Counted from the first letter of the stretch, positions 27,127 to 36,595 are shown. The stretch is DNA of 56,772 bases from Bacteroides ovatus (GCA_030844565.1 JAUUNK010000007.1:1-56772); one strand, 5' to 3'. Translations and numbers: made by a program. Notes: a model not told the origin generated them from the sequence alone.

Positions 27127-28005
27127 TTATTTGATACGGAATTCTTCCCGATATTCCAAGGGGGACTTGCCTGTTTGCTTTTTAAAGCGGGCGGAGAAGT
27201 AAGCCGGGGATTCAAAGTCCAGCCGGTAGGCTATCTCTTTTACAGGGATGGTGGTGGTAGTGAGCAGTTCGATAGCTTTCTGTATCCTCAGGTTCTGGAA
27301 ATATTGCACCGGGGCGCAGTACATCCGCTCTTTAAACAATTTGCGAAAGAGGGAATATCCCATACCTGCCTTTTTCGCTATCTCCTGCATGGAGACAGGC
27401 TGGTCAATCAGTTCGCGCATAAGCACGCAAGCATAATCTATTTTAGAGGAGAAGTCATCGTTCTCTACACAGAGATTCTTATCAATGCTGCACATCAATG
27501 CCACCAGGTAGGTGACCAGCCCGCTAAGCACCTGCTGATAGAGGCTCTGCTCCTCATTGGCTACGTCGATGGCTTTCCTGAACAGAGAGACTATTTCGTC
27601 GTTGATGCCGACCTTGAATACGGGAGACTCTTTTGAACAATATCCGTTTGCCATCCAACGGTCCACGTCAGGACCGCAAAAGCCTATCCAATAGTGGCTC
27701 CATCCTGTCTTGTAATTAGGGTAATACGTATGCCACTCTCCGGGAAAGAGAACGAAAATCATCCCCCGTTTGATAGTGAAAGCTCCCCCGCTCCGCGTTT
27801 CGAGCACTCCTTCTCCTTCGGTGATGTATATCAGTTGGTATTCTTTGAGGATGCGCCCCTTGTCCGGGTTGAAATAATAACCGGGCGAATGGTTCAATGT
27901 AGGGTAGGAAGTGTTGGGAGGAATCTCTTCAAAGCCGACCGAAGATATGTTCCTGTCCGGTCCCGGGCTACTGTTCATAAAGTATTTGATGGACATTCGT
28001 TTCAT
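27127..28005 (-). CDS. AraC family transcriptional regulator
   Basis: I place the start at 28005 (MKRMSIKYF), giving 292 residues. An in-frame ATG at 28101 would add 32 cysteine-rich residues unlike the family and is not favoured. Residues about 20-150 form an AraC-type cupin sensor (QLIYITEGEGVLETRSGG, FVLFPGEWHTYYPN). The C-terminal 100 residues hold two helix-turn-helix motifs (MQEIAKKAGMGYSLFRKLFKE and VKEIAYRLDFESPAYFSARFKKQTGKSP). Such proteins bind a small sugar in the cupin and switch nearby operons. The isomerase gene begins 82 bases downstream and is the most likely target; the sugar is unknown. It differs from the HTCS proteins in being a soluble cytoplasmic sensor. Confidence 0.92.
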   Translation of the reverse strand: MKRMSIKYFMNSSPGPDRNISSVGFEEIPPNTSYPTLNHSPGYYFNPDKGRILKEYQLIYITEGEGVLETRSGGAFTIKRGMIFVLFPGEWHTYYPNYKTGWSHYWIGFCGPDVDRWMANGYCSKESPVFKVGINDEIVSLFRKAIDVANEEQSLYQQVLSGLVTYLVALMCSIDKNLCVENDDFSSKIDYACVLMRELIDQPVSMQEIAKKAGMGYSLFRKLFKERMYCAPVQYFQNLRIQKAIELLTTTTIPVKEIAYRLDFESPAYFSARFKKQTGKSPLEYREEFRIK

Positions 28006-28178
28006 AGCATCTAGTGTTTTAGAAGAAGCAGGGCGGCAAGTTATCAAGAAAATCCTTAAATCACAAGAAAGAAGGCAAAAACATGATTGTTGCAGAAACA
28101 CTCTGCAACATCCCTCTTCTCCCGGGCATCCATACCCCGCCTGAAGGCTATTATTAAACGATTTGCCAGGTATGAATA
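28006..28178 (-). other. Leader region of the AraC-type gene
   Basis: The 173 bases between the operon terminator and the regulator start contain no gene that I can support. A possible -7 element TGTTTTTG (one mismatch to TAnnTTTG) lies near 28079-28086. No operator repeat was recognised. Confidence 0.3.
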
Positions 28179-28213
28179 GCCGGCTTGTCAGGTGTTAATA
28201 CTGACAAGCCGGC
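28179..28213 (-). terminator. Hairpin after the nine-gene operon
   Basis: A perfect 12-bp inverted repeat, GCCGGCTTGTCA (28179-28190) and its complement (28202-28213), surrounds an 11-base loop. It starts 10 bases past the stop codon of the GH43-GH106 gene. On the minus strand the T-run after the stem is poor; on the plus strand TTTT follows. It most likely ends or protects the long operon transcript. Confidence 0.65.
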
Positions 28214-28223
28214 TTTTAATGCC

Positions 28224-31200
28224 CTACAAACGGGGCTTTTTCCCTGAAATGGGCAACACTATTTTCTTTGCAGGAATCAGCCGGACGGGACCAACCAGAC
28301 CTGCTTCTATCAGTGGAGAATCCTTCCGGTAATGCTTCCAGGTAGCAAAGGTCACTCTGCGCCCTTCGGGTTTCTCTTCTCCCTTCTTATACCACTCGGG
28401 CAACTTGCGGATGGCGCCACGGCTCAATGCCGCAATCCCATTGATGCCTCCTCCCGGCACATATTCATTTTCTTCGGGCAATTGTTCGTCACCAATCAAA
28501 CGGTTCGTCCATTGGTTGGTCACTTTAACTTCCAATCTGTTTTCTCCCGGTTTCAGCACATCCGTAACGTCCACTACATAAGGACGAGACCATAAAATGC
28601 CTTTATTCACTCCGTTGACAATCACTTCCGCCATCACTTCGACTGCGCCCAAATCGAGCAGGACGACTTTGCCTCCGGCGAGCATCGACGGCTTTACTCT
28701 AAAGTGGGTGGTGTAGGTGGCAGTGCCTGAGAAGTATTTCACTCCTTCATCTTCGTGATGATGTAGAGAAATCAATTTGGGTAGGGTAATCTTCTCCGGC
28801 GCTCCCAGTCCTGCGGGGAAACGTACTTCCCACTTTTCATCTATCTTCAGAGGGTTGCCCACATTCTCTACTTCCACTTGCTTTTTGCTGCCGTCGTTCA
28901 TAGTGAATGTATACGTGCCTTCGTCCCAAGCTAATAAGGATTGCGAGCTGTCATAAGGCATCCAGTTCAGCATCCGTTTAGCGGCTTCTTCTTCAGGGCC
29001 TTTGGCTACCATCCGGCGAATCTCTTTCTCCGTCAATGCTTTCCGGAACAACAGGGGAGAAGACATATCGCCATTATAATAGGAGGCGCCTTCTCTCAGG
29101 TTAGTGGGGTTCAGCCCCGGATGGACGGTTGGCAGAGATCTCGTTTTATAAGCCACACGTTCACCGTTTATGTAGACAGAGGGAGCTCCATCTTCGTATA
29201 CCAGGCAGATGTGGTTCCAACCGGAAATGGGTTTCTCCACCGCCATCGTGAACTCCGGATAGCCTTTCTCATTCTCCCAAACGGCAACTCCATTCCGCCC
29301 TATCGCCAACCCACAGGTGGCATGTCCTGCACCATAGAGCTGCCCGCCGCATGAAGGATAAATCGCATAATACTCTGTCCAGGGATTGGGGATATATCCC
29401 ATCGGGTTATCTGTATTCAACATAGCGTCCGATTCCGGCTTCACCCAGAATGCTATGGAGAAATTATCTTTCACGTCAGGATACATCGCTCTATTGTGTT
29501 GGCTGGCGGACGTGGTGGAAACATCTACCAGGCAATCTTCATTTCTATGGATAGACTGAATAGCGGCTTGCCCCGGGAGGACGGAACGGAAGACTACAAA
29601 TACGGAACCGTATTCGTCTAAACGGATAGGAACCGAGACGGTCTCTTCATTCATTCGATATATCACAGCAGGCAATCTTTCGCCCGTCAGGGGATTCCAG
29701 AACTCCGGCGTCTTTCCTTTTATACGGAAGTTGCATATTACCTCTTCCGAAGTTCTTCGCTGATTGGACACAAAGTAAGCGTCCGCCTCTCCTATCTGCC
29801 GGTGGATGTAGCGTATGGGGGCACTGCCAGGGTTGGATACCACTTCAAAATCCGGTCCGAGTTGAATCTGTTTCAACACTTGCTCCAGGTCGAGGGACGT
29901 CTGCCAGACAAGTCTTCCTTTTCCTATGACATGGTCTATGCCTGCATCGGGGTTCTTTCCCCATAATTCGTCACACAGCTTTTCGAAAGCTTCTTCGTCG
30001 GCAATAGAGTGAGATTGTAGTCCCACCGTCTGCCGGGGGCGTGCGCCGACAACGACCAGCCCTTCTTCTGCCATGCTCCGAAGTTTGCGCAATAAGCTTA
30101 ATGTAATATGCGACTGCTCTTGCAGAACCAGCACCCGGTAGCTCATTCCATCCGGAAGCCTCAAACGTCCGTGCTCCATCCAAGCTTTATGCAGCAATGT
30201 CTCCGTATTTATCAGGTCGTAGTCGTATCCCTCGGGCGGAACAGGAGTCAGGTCTTTGCGATGGACTTTGGTATATCCTACAATATTATCGCCTGTAAAG
30301 TAAGCCAAATCGGCTACGAAGAGCCCTTCTTGCAACGCTGTCTGGCAACGGTTCAGGTAATCCATCCAGGCGCGCCCCGGCTCCCACCAGGTGTTAGTCC
30401 TATCAAAGTGTACGCCCCACGGTCCCAGCGTCATAGCAGGAGCGGCATCGGGATGGGGTTGCATAGCGTAACGATGCACTACCATCCGGTTAATTCCTTC
30501 CGTGAATGCCTTATCGCCAACCGCTTTGAGTGTAAACGGGTATTCTTGCCATCTTCCCGATTCCGGTTCCGAGGTGTAAGCTTCGGCGCCTACTATTCTC
30601 TGTCCGTTGATGTGCGCAATAGAAGATGCCAATTTAGTAGTTCGCCGCATCATCAGATTATTTTGGAAAATAGCGGATAGCCCGTTCCAGAACTCTCCCA
30701 TCACTCCATCTACGCGCGAGCCAATCTGCAATTCTTCCATCGGACCGCGGTCATAAGGTTCGCAATAAGATACCAATCCGTATTGATTGCACAAAGTGCG
30801 GAACTCACCATAATAATTATCAGCCAGCAAATCGGCCTGTACGCGACGGATGTCCCAGAGGAAACGTTCTGTCAGCTCCTTGCTTCCTACGACTTTGCCG
30901 GTCATTGCAGGCAGATACTTGATTAAGTCATACCCGGCTCTTTCACAGAATTCATCTTCGAATCCCGCAGTCCAGTTCTGCATGCCTACCTCCCAACTAT
31001 CAATCTCGAGTCCAATCTGAATCTGATGCACATAGGGCTTGATGAGGGGATAGAGCAAGTCCATCATTTTATTAAAATGAAGACGGATAGCTTGCTTGCT
31101 GAACTTATCGCATTCGAGTCCCACACCTGTGTCAGGGGCTGCACAGTTCTTCCTACCGGTAGAGGTGTGCCCCAAGCGGATAACAATCCAGTTTCCCGCA

Positions 31201-32882
31201 GGTGCTTTCCATTGCAGGTTTCCCCGGGAATCCACCTGCCTGGTCAAATCAATAATATCTTCCGGATCGATAACCTGTTCTTTATCGTAGTCCCGGATGT
31301 CGATGAGTCCTTTATGGTTGAAGACGCTGTTATTCAAGAGTTGCCAATCAGAGAAGCCCACCGGTTTGCCGTTCTTAAACGAAGGGAAAGCGAGTACGGC
31401 TACATCCTTGTAATATCCCAACTCCGTAGTAGGCTGGGGCAATAAGGTATCCACTTGCATGCCTCCCCTAACTTCTATTTCGCTCCAGGTGAGCCGCTGC
31501 ATCGAATATTCAGGAGTAATCCAAGGACCGCCGCTCGAGGACCAGCCCGGGCAGTTATGCATTACGTAATCAATTCCCAGGCGGGCAGCTTCTTTTATAG
31601 CGTGGGCTTTCAGCTCCGACCACTCCGGGCTTAGATAAGTTACGGGACCTTTAGGAATCCCTGTGCCTCCTTCGAGATTAAAGACACCTCCTATGCCGAT
31701 ACGGTGCATCGCTTCCAGGTCTGCGGTGATTCCTTCTTTCGTTATGTTGCCGTTCATCCAGAACCAATAAGTATAGGGACGCGCCGATGGAGATAGTTGC
31801 GTAAAGTCTCTCTCCAGCTCTGCCAGAGGTTTGACTTGTGCAGGACGAACGGTTCCCGAAGGCAAGGGCAGTTTTTCATTCACAGACGCCGGCTTACCGA
31901 AATACGGAGCGCCCGAAGCATCGAACGTAAACTTCTGCAAGCGGACATCACGTTTCCAGCCGGGTGTTTTTTCTCTTTTTGTATGATAATAGAGGTAGTG
32001 TTCTTTATCGTCGGGAGAAGTCGTAAAGCTGGCATGGCCTACACCCAGTACTTCTTCTGTTCCTTCAAACACGGGCTTTTCGCTCTTAATCCAACTCCCG
32101 GGTTTCAATAAGTCAGCATCGCGGTCTTTCAGCCGGAGGTAAGACAGTTTATAAGTATCCAGCCACGATTGTCCGCAAGAATAGACGATGAATACATCCT
32201 TTCCATGTTTTAATATTTGCGGTCCTTCGTTCAACGGCAGTTCTCCCTGCTCATAATCACGGTCGGGAGAAGAAATCTTCACTCTGGCTGAAGAGATAGT
32301 CCAGGGATTCTCCATTTTGGCAATGTACAGGTGTTGCCGGGTCTTATCTGTCGGCTCAGCCGTTTCCCAGCCGGACCAAATGGCATATAATTGTCCTTTA
32401 TGTTCCAATAAAGTCATGTCAATCGCCCAGCGGTTGGTTTTCCAGTCTCCCCATACGTCGCCGGTAAACAGCATGCCTTTATCTACATACTCGCCCATCG
32501 CATCGGAAGTTACAGACTCCAGCACGCCCGCTTTCTGGTGGATAAAAGGAGGACCGCTATATCCCGCCGCATAGTAAATATACCATTTGCCTTTCCAGAA
32601 ATGAATCTCCGGCGCCCAGATACAAGACGAGTTCCATGCACCTTTGCGTGGCGCTTTCCATACACGTACGGGAGGATTTATCTTGTGCAGGTCGCGAGAG
32701 CGAGATACTCCGATGCCTCCCTGCATACCACAACAATAGTAGTACCAACCTTCGTGCTTCGTCACCCAGGGATCGGCTCCCGAAGGTAATATAGGGTTGG
32801 TGTAATACTCTTCACGCTCTTGTCCGTTCGCCACCATCGAACCAAGAAGCATCATTATTCCCAAAAACAGTTTCAGCATCAT
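28224..32882 (-). CDS. GH43-GH106 fusion enzyme with inserted LamG domain
   Basis: This 1552-residue secreted protein has a signal peptide at 1-20. The GH43 propeller (about 25-335) has a full catalytic set: Asp37 (PSGADPWV), Asp155 (RWAIDMTL) and Glu219 (LPLNEGPQIL). From about 365 a GH106 alpha-L-rhamnosidase-like module begins (YTYWFWMNGNITKEGI, FNLEGGTGIPKGPVTYLSPEW). Candidate catalytic acids are Glu626 (GLEIDSWE) and Glu767 (GAEAYTSEP). A LamG/concanavalin-like domain lies at about 1112-1292 (FSIAFWVKPES, WNHICLVYEDG), and a GH2-like jelly-roll at about 1380-1500 (VEVMAEVIVNGVNKGILW). GH106 enzymes remove alpha-L-rhamnose; GH43 would remove a second residue such as arabinose, xylose or galactose. 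Both halves appear intact, so it may process two neighbouring side-chain sugars in one protein. It is the last gene of its operon, 14 bases after GH88. Confidence 0.92.
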   Translation of the reverse strand: MMLKLFLGIMMLLGSMVANGQEREEYYTNPILPSGADPWVTKHEGWYYYCCGMQGGIGVSRSRDLHKINPPVRVWKAPRKGAWNSSCIWAPEIHFWKGKWYIYYAAGYSGPPFIHQKAGVLESVTSDAMGEYVDKGMLFTGDVWGDWKTNRWAIDMTLLEHKGQLYAIWSGWETAEPTDKTRQHLYIAKMENPWTISSARVKISSPDRDYEQGELPLNEGPQILKHGKDVFIVYSCGQSWLDTYKLSYLRLKDRDADLLKPGSWIKSEKPVFEGTEEVLGVGHASFTTSPDDKEHYLYYHTKREKTPGWKRDVRLQKFTFDASGAPYFGKPASVNEKLPLPSGTVRPAQVKPLAELERDFTQLSPSARPYTYWFWMNGNITKEGITADLEAMHRIGIGGVFNLEGGTGIPKGPVTYLSPEWSELKAHAIKEAARLGIDYVMHNCPGWSSSGGPWITPEYSMQRLTWSEIEVRGGMQVDTLLPQPTTELGYYKDVAVLAFPSFKNGKPVGFSDWQLLNNSVFNHKGLIDIRDYDKEQVIDPEDIIDLTRQVDSRGNLQWKAPAGNWIVIRLGHTSTGRKNCAAPDTGVGLECDKFSKQAIRLHFNKMMDLLYPLIKPYVHQIQIGLEIDSWEVGMQNWTAGFEDEFCERAGYDLIKYLPAMTGKVVGSKELTERFLWDIRRVQADLLADNYYGEFRTLCNQYGLVSYCEPYDRGPMEELQIGSRVDGVMGEFWNGLSAIFQNNLMMRRTTKLASSIAHINGQRIVGAEAYTSEPESGRWQEYPFTLKAVGDKAFTEGINRMVVHRYAMQPHPDAAPAMTLGPWGVHFDRTNTWWEPGRAWMDYLNRCQTALQEGLFVADLAYFTGDNIVGYTKVHRKDLTPVPPEGYDYDLINTETLLHKAWMEHGRLRLPDGMSYRVLVLQEQSHITLSLLRKLRSMAEEGLVVVGARPRQTVGLQSHSIADEEAFEKLCDELWGKNPDAGIDHVIGKGRLVWQTSLDLEQVLKQIQLGPDFEVVSNPGSAPIRYIHRQIGEADAYFVSNQRRTSEEVICNFRIKGKTPEFWNPLTGERLPAVIYRMNEETVSVPIRLDEYGSVFVVFRSVLPGQAAIQSIHRNEDCLVDVSTTSASQHNRAMYPDVKDNFSIAFWVKPESDAMLNTDNPMGYIPNPWTEYYAIYPSCGGQLYGAGHATCGLAIGRNGVAVWENEKGYPEFTMAVEKPISGWNHICLVYEDGAPSVYINGERVAYKTRSLPTVHPGLNPTNLREGASYYNGDMSSPLLFRKALTEKEIRRMVAKGPEEEAAKRMLNWMPYDSSQSLLAWDEGTYTFTMNDGSKKQVEVENVGNPLKIDEKWEVRFPAGLGAPEKITLPKLISLHHHEDEGVKYFSGTATYTTHFRVKPSMLAGGKVVLLDLGAVEVMAEVIVNGVNKGILWSRPYVVDVTDVLKPGENRLEVKVTNQWTNRLIGDEQLPEENEYVPGGGINGIAALSRGAIRKLPEWYKKGEEKPEGRRVTFATWKHYRKDSPLIEAGLVGPVRLIPAKKIVLPISGKKPRL

Positions 32883-32896
32883 CCCGGAAGAGTTTA

Positions 32897-34117
32897 TTAG
32901 TTCATCTTTTCTTTCAGAATATCTCTCTTATAACGAACCAAAGCTTCGACGTAATAGTAATCGGCATACGTCAAAGGCACGTCCACCTCCCCTTTGCCCG
33001 GCTTGTTGCCAACCGAATGTTTCAGAATGAAATTACAGTTTGTGCCCGGCTCAGCGAGGTATTCGGGTGAAGAGAGCGTTTTCAGTTGTGTCTCGGCAAC
33101 GGATAAACATTGCTTGGAGAGTTCTCCTTCGGTATATTGGCTCAGCTCAATCAAAGCAGAAGCAATGAGCGAACCAGCAGAAGCATCGCGCAACTCATTG
33201 GGAATATCGGGAGCATCAAAGTCCCAATAAGGAATCTTATCCTCAGGCAAGCGCGGATGATTCATTATAAATTTAGCGATGTTAATGGCATGTTGCAAGT
33301 ATTTCTCTTGTTTGGTTTCACGATACATCATAGTATATCCATAGAGCGCCCAGCCCTGTCCGCGTGCCCACGAAGATTCGTGGGAATAGCCCTGGCAGGT
33401 GTTCTTCTTTTCCGGCTGACCGGAAATCGTATCATAGGAAACCACATGATAACTGCTATAATCCGGCCGGAAATGATGCTTCATTGTTACATCTGCATGT
33501 GATTGGGCAATCTCGGCAAACTTCGGATTACCAGAGTTCTTAGAAGCCCACATCAACATCTCCAGATTCATCATATTATCAATAATGACAGGATATTCCC
33601 ATACAGCCTTGTTCCAATCCCAAGAACGGATGCAGCCCACCCGGGGACGGAAACGCGTACTCAATGACCGGGAGCCTTGCAGCAACACCTTTTTATATTC
33701 TTCATTTCCCGTCAGCCGCACGCCATTACCAAAACTGCAATACAACATAAAACCGACATCGTGATTGTCAGTCGTATACTGCTCCCTTTCTACGCGCTTG
33801 GTGAAGTTCTCGGCAAATGCTTTCAATGTATCATTTCCACTTGCTTCGTACAAATACCATAGAACACCGGGGAAGAAGCCGCTTGTCCACCAGCGCGATT
33901 CGGAAGTCATCAGTTTGCCGTCTTTCCCGATAGTACGCGGAAGCTTGCCTTCTTTATCTAAAAGACTTTCCGCCATTAACTTCGACTGTATAGTAGCTGT
34001 GTGCAAACTGTTGTTGACGAGGACACCCATTTCACTCTTGGGAGCTGAACAACCACACGCCGCCCCCAGCAAAAGAGACACGATGATAGATGAACCTTTT
34101 CTCATATTATACTTCAT
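32897..34117 (-). CDS. GH88 unsaturated glucuronyl hydrolase
   Basis: This 406-residue protein has a lipoprotein-like signal (LLLGAACGCSAP). The (alpha/alpha)6 barrel carries the GH88 signature carboxylates Asp120 (DNHDVGFM) and Asp180 (VIIDNMMNLEML), plus SSWARGQGWALYGY. Enzymes of this family hydrate the double bond of 4,5-unsaturated glucuronyl residues at oligosaccharide non-reducing ends, releasing the keto acid form. They act on products of polysaccharide lyases, but no lyase gene is present in the window. Unsaturated oligosaccharides must therefore come from an enzyme encoded elsewhere. Neighbours are the sulfatase (17 bases upstream) and the GH43-GH106 gene (14 bases downstream). The same operon also encodes a GH105, so two unsaturated uronyl hydrolases of different families are co-expressed. 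Confidence 0.92.
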   Translation of the reverse strand: MKYNMRKGSSIIVSLLLGAACGCSAPKSEMGVLVNNSLHTATIQSKLMAESLLDKEGKLPRTIGKDGKLMTSESRWWTSGFFPGVLWYLYEASGNDTLKAFAENFTKRVEREQYTTDNHDVGFMLYCSFGNGVRLTGNEEYKKVLLQGSRSLSTRFRPRVGCIRSWDWNKAVWEYPVIIDNMMNLEMLMWASKNSGNPKFAEIAQSHADVTMKHHFRPDYSSYHVVSYDTISGQPEKKNTCQGYSHESSWARGQGWALYGYTMMYRETKQEKYLQHAINIAKFIMNHPRLPEDKIPYWDFDAPDIPNELRDASAGSLIASALIELSQYTEGELSKQCLSVAETQLKTLSSPEYLAEPGTNCNFILKHSVGNKPGKGEVDVPLTYADYYYVEALVRYKRDILKEKMN

Positions 34118-34134
34118 ATCAATTGATTAATAGT

Positions 34135-35568
34135 TTATTTTTCTAACTGTTTCTTTCTACTTATAATCTCTGCTTCTTGCCTTTCTATTTCCCGGGTCAA
34201 GGAAAGGTCATCCGCTCTGTTCTGATTTTCTGCTGCATCATGACGGCGGTCAAACATCATCCGGGCAACTACTGAATCTCCTTTCAGCCACGTCGTAGTG
34301 CTGTATCGCTCCGATACGATGTTATACCCTCCATTCCACTGGATAAAAGCGTATTCTTTAATCTTCTTCTTACTATCCTTGAGAATGGGAACAAAACTCT
34401 TGCCTTGCAATTGCTCTTCGGGCAGAGATATTCCACAGAGTTCGCACAAAGAAGAGTAGATGTCTACAAATTCTACAATTCCCGTAGCCTTCCCCCCTTT
34501 ACAATGAGGCACTTTGACAATCAACGGAGCACGCGTTGCATGATTCATCAGGTTATGTTTCCCCCAGAAGCCATGCTCTCCTAAATGCCATCCATGATCG
34601 CCCAGAATCACAACAATGGTGTTCTCTGCCAATCCAAGACGCTCCAATTCATCCAGTACCAGACCTATTTGTGCATCAATATAGCTTACACAAGCATAAT
34701 ATCCATGCTTCGCCTCCCGCTGGAAAGCCTCGTCCTTGAAAGCTGTAAACTTTCCATAGCCACGTATCTCACCCGAAGAAGACACTTGTTTAGGCAGTCT
34801 TTTCGGGCGATAAGGATTCGCAGCCAACGGAATTGCTTCGCGCTGATACAAATCCCAATACTTCTTGGGAGCATTAAAAGGCAAATGAGGCTTCCAAAAG
34901 CCACAAGCCAGGAAGAAAGGCTCTTTCTTACCTTTCAATCGCCGCAAGTCAGCGATTGTCTTTTGTGCCACGCGCCCGTCAATATATGTGGTATCCGAGA
35001 CGTCCGCCGACTCACAAAAGGGTCCCCGCAAAGTCTTAGGATGAATGTAACGGGCCGATTCATCGTTCTGCCACAACTCCCATTTATTATATTCAGCCCA
35101 GTCTTTGCCGTATCCGTCCGGATGTACCCGCCAAGGAGCTTCCGACCAGCTATGGGCATGGTCTGTTATATTGTGGAACACTTTTCCGTTGGAAACGACA
35201 TAATATCCATTATTCTTAAAGCACTCCGGCAGGACGACTGCCTGCGGACAATCTTTTTCGGCACTTGCATCAAAAGCCGTAAAGCGCTTCGAATACTGCG
35301 GATACATCCCTGTAAACAGGCTCGCCCGGGAAGCACCGCTTACAGGAATGTTACAATAAGCATTGAGGAAAACCGTAGCCTGCTCCGCCAACTTATCTAC
35401 ATGAGGGGTGATAACATCTTCCACTCCATAGCAACCTAGCTCCGACCGCATATCATCGGCTACGATAAACAGGACATTCATTTTGCCATTCTTCTGCCCA
35501 TAAACATGAGCAGAAGTCACTAAGGCAAATGCACTGATAATACAACAGAATGGTTGGACGTGATTCAT
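34135..35568 (-). CDS. Serine-type S1 family sulfatase (iduronate-2-sulfatase-like)
   Basis: This 477-residue sulfatase has a signal peptide (about 1-24). Metal-binding Asp38 and Asp39 (LFIVADDM) are followed by the active-site signature Ser77-Gly-Ala-Ser-Arg81, in which serine replaces cysteine. Such serine is converted to formylglycine by an anaerobic radical-SAM maturase, whose gene is not in the window. Further metal and substrate motifs are KVFHNI near 130, KPHLPFNAP and GDHGWHLGEHGFWGKHN; together these resemble the iduronate-2-sulfatase-like subgroup (S1_7). The Lys/Arg-rich C-terminus (ISRKKQLEK) is normal. It should remove sulfate from a uronic acid or a related residue. It is encoded between the metallophosphoesterase and GH88, each 14-17 bases away. 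Confidence 0.94.
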   Translation of the reverse strand: MNHVQPFCCIISAFALVTSAHVYGQKNGKMNVLFIVADDMRSELGCYGVEDVITPHVDKLAEQATVFLNAYCNIPVSGASRASLFTGMYPQYSKRFTAFDASAEKDCPQAVVLPECFKNNGYYVVSNGKVFHNITDHAHSWSEAPWRVHPDGYGKDWAEYNKWELWQNDESARYIHPKTLRGPFCESADVSDTTYIDGRVAQKTIADLRRLKGKKEPFFLACGFWKPHLPFNAPKKYWDLYQREAIPLAANPYRPKRLPKQVSSSGEIRGYGKFTAFKDEAFQREAKHGYYACVSYIDAQIGLVLDELERLGLAENTIVVILGDHGWHLGEHGFWGKHNLMNHATRAPLIVKVPHCKGGKATGIVEFVDIYSSLCELCGISLPEEQLQGKSFVPILKDSKKKIKEYAFIQWNGGYNIVSERYSTTTWLKGDSVVARMMFDRRHDAAENQNRADDLSLTREIERQEAEIISRKKQLEK

Positions 35569-35582
35569 CGTTATCCCTCCCT

Positions 35583-36557
35583 TTACTTGAAATCGACTTC
35601 TTCAAAAGAGAATTTATTTCTTTTGTCGGTCCTATACTCTTTCAAATAAGGCGAATAAGTCTCCACACTCACCCGTTTCTTTTGAACGTCTATATCTACG
35701 ATACGCAGAAAACCCGTTTGTCCCCCGTTGGTTCCTTTCACTCCATCTTGAAAATTAGCCAACATCTGATATACCTTGTTGCCGTGTTCGCCTGTACTAA
35801 CCAGTGTTCCAACGCCACTGTTTAGAACATGCCCGCTGAAGACAAATAAGATATTGGAGTATTTACTCACTAATTTATCCCACATTTGTTCTCCATTGTT
35901 CACGGCATTGTCTCCGGTGTCTTTCCCTAATCCATACTTTTGGGGCAACCAGCGGTCACCTTCGCCCATACGTGTATCGTCTGAGTACATGTAAGCATGT
36001 GTATTGATAATCACTTTGTGACTCGGATGCTTCTTCACCACTTCTCCCGCCCAATGCAGCACACTATTGCGGGGTCCAAACTCCAGACAGAGAATTAACC
36101 ATTTCAATCCGCCTGCTTTGAAGGTATACCACACATTATCCATCTTCCCCACTTCAAAGGCGCCTCCAAAGTTCTTTGTCTGGCTATATTTCTCGTAAGG
36201 GAAATAACGATTGAATAGTTCCGAGTCTCTCTTATTTGAGTTTTTACCCAAATCATGATTGCCCATCACAAAGGCATAAGGGAGCTTGCCGTCCATCATA
36301 GTTAAAGCGCCGGCAGCTTCCTTCCATTCCTTATCAATGTTATGGTCGGTCATATCGCCGTGCTGCAAGACGAAATCAATACTGTCGGCATGCTCAACCA
36401 CCCACTGAGTCTGCGCTTTCAAGATATTCGGATAAAGCCGTGAATAGGTTTGTATATCCGGCAACAGAACCAATCTTATGCTCTTCTGCGACTTGCACCC
36501 TGACAATGCGAGAACTGCAATCAATAATAAAGCAAACCATTTTGCCTGATGTTTCAT
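35583..36557 (-). CDS. Calcineurin-like metallophosphoesterase lipoprotein
   Basis: This 324-residue lipoprotein has a lipobox at LALSGCKSQ. The metallophosphoesterase motifs are present in order: LLPDIQTYS (in place of the usual D-x-H), a GDMTDH motif (VLQHGDMTD), the GNHDLG motif, a later INTHAYMYSDD, and FSGHVLNSG. The first motif lacks the usual histidine (DIQT), which is common in some PUL-linked members. The enzyme hydrolyses phosphate esters or diesters using two metal ions. A phosphate-carrying glycan or a nucleotide-like decoration could be the target, but this is open. It is fifth in the transcript after DUF2264 (38-base gap) and before the sulfatase (14-base gap). Confidence 0.9.
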   Translation of the reverse strand: MKHQAKWFALLLIAVLALSGCKSQKSIRLVLLPDIQTYSRLYPNILKAQTQWVVEHADSIDFVLQHGDMTDHNIDKEWKEAAGALTMMDGKLPYAFVMGNHDLGKNSNKRDSELFNRYFPYEKYSQTKNFGGAFEVGKMDNVWYTFKAGGLKWLILCLEFGPRNSVLHWAGEVVKKHPSHKVIINTHAYMYSDDTRMGEGDRWLPQKYGLGKDTGDNAVNNGEQMWDKLVSKYSNILFVFSGHVLNSGVGTLVSTGEHGNKVYQMLANFQDGVKGTNGGQTGFLRIVDIDVQKKRVSVETYSPYLKEYRTDKRNKFSFEEVDFK

Positions 36558-36595
36558 TGGATACTAGATTTATTATTTCAACTTCTTCTTTAATT

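Noticed and set aside
28005..28101. Longer N-terminus of the AraC-type regulator from an ATG at 28101
   Set aside because: The extra 32 residues are cysteine-rich and unlike the family; the ATG at 28005 gives a standard N-terminus.
28179..28213. Recombination or phage attachment site at the perfect 12-bp inverted repeat
   Set aside because: There is no integrase or mobile gene nearby, and its place just after an operon stop is explained by a transcription end.
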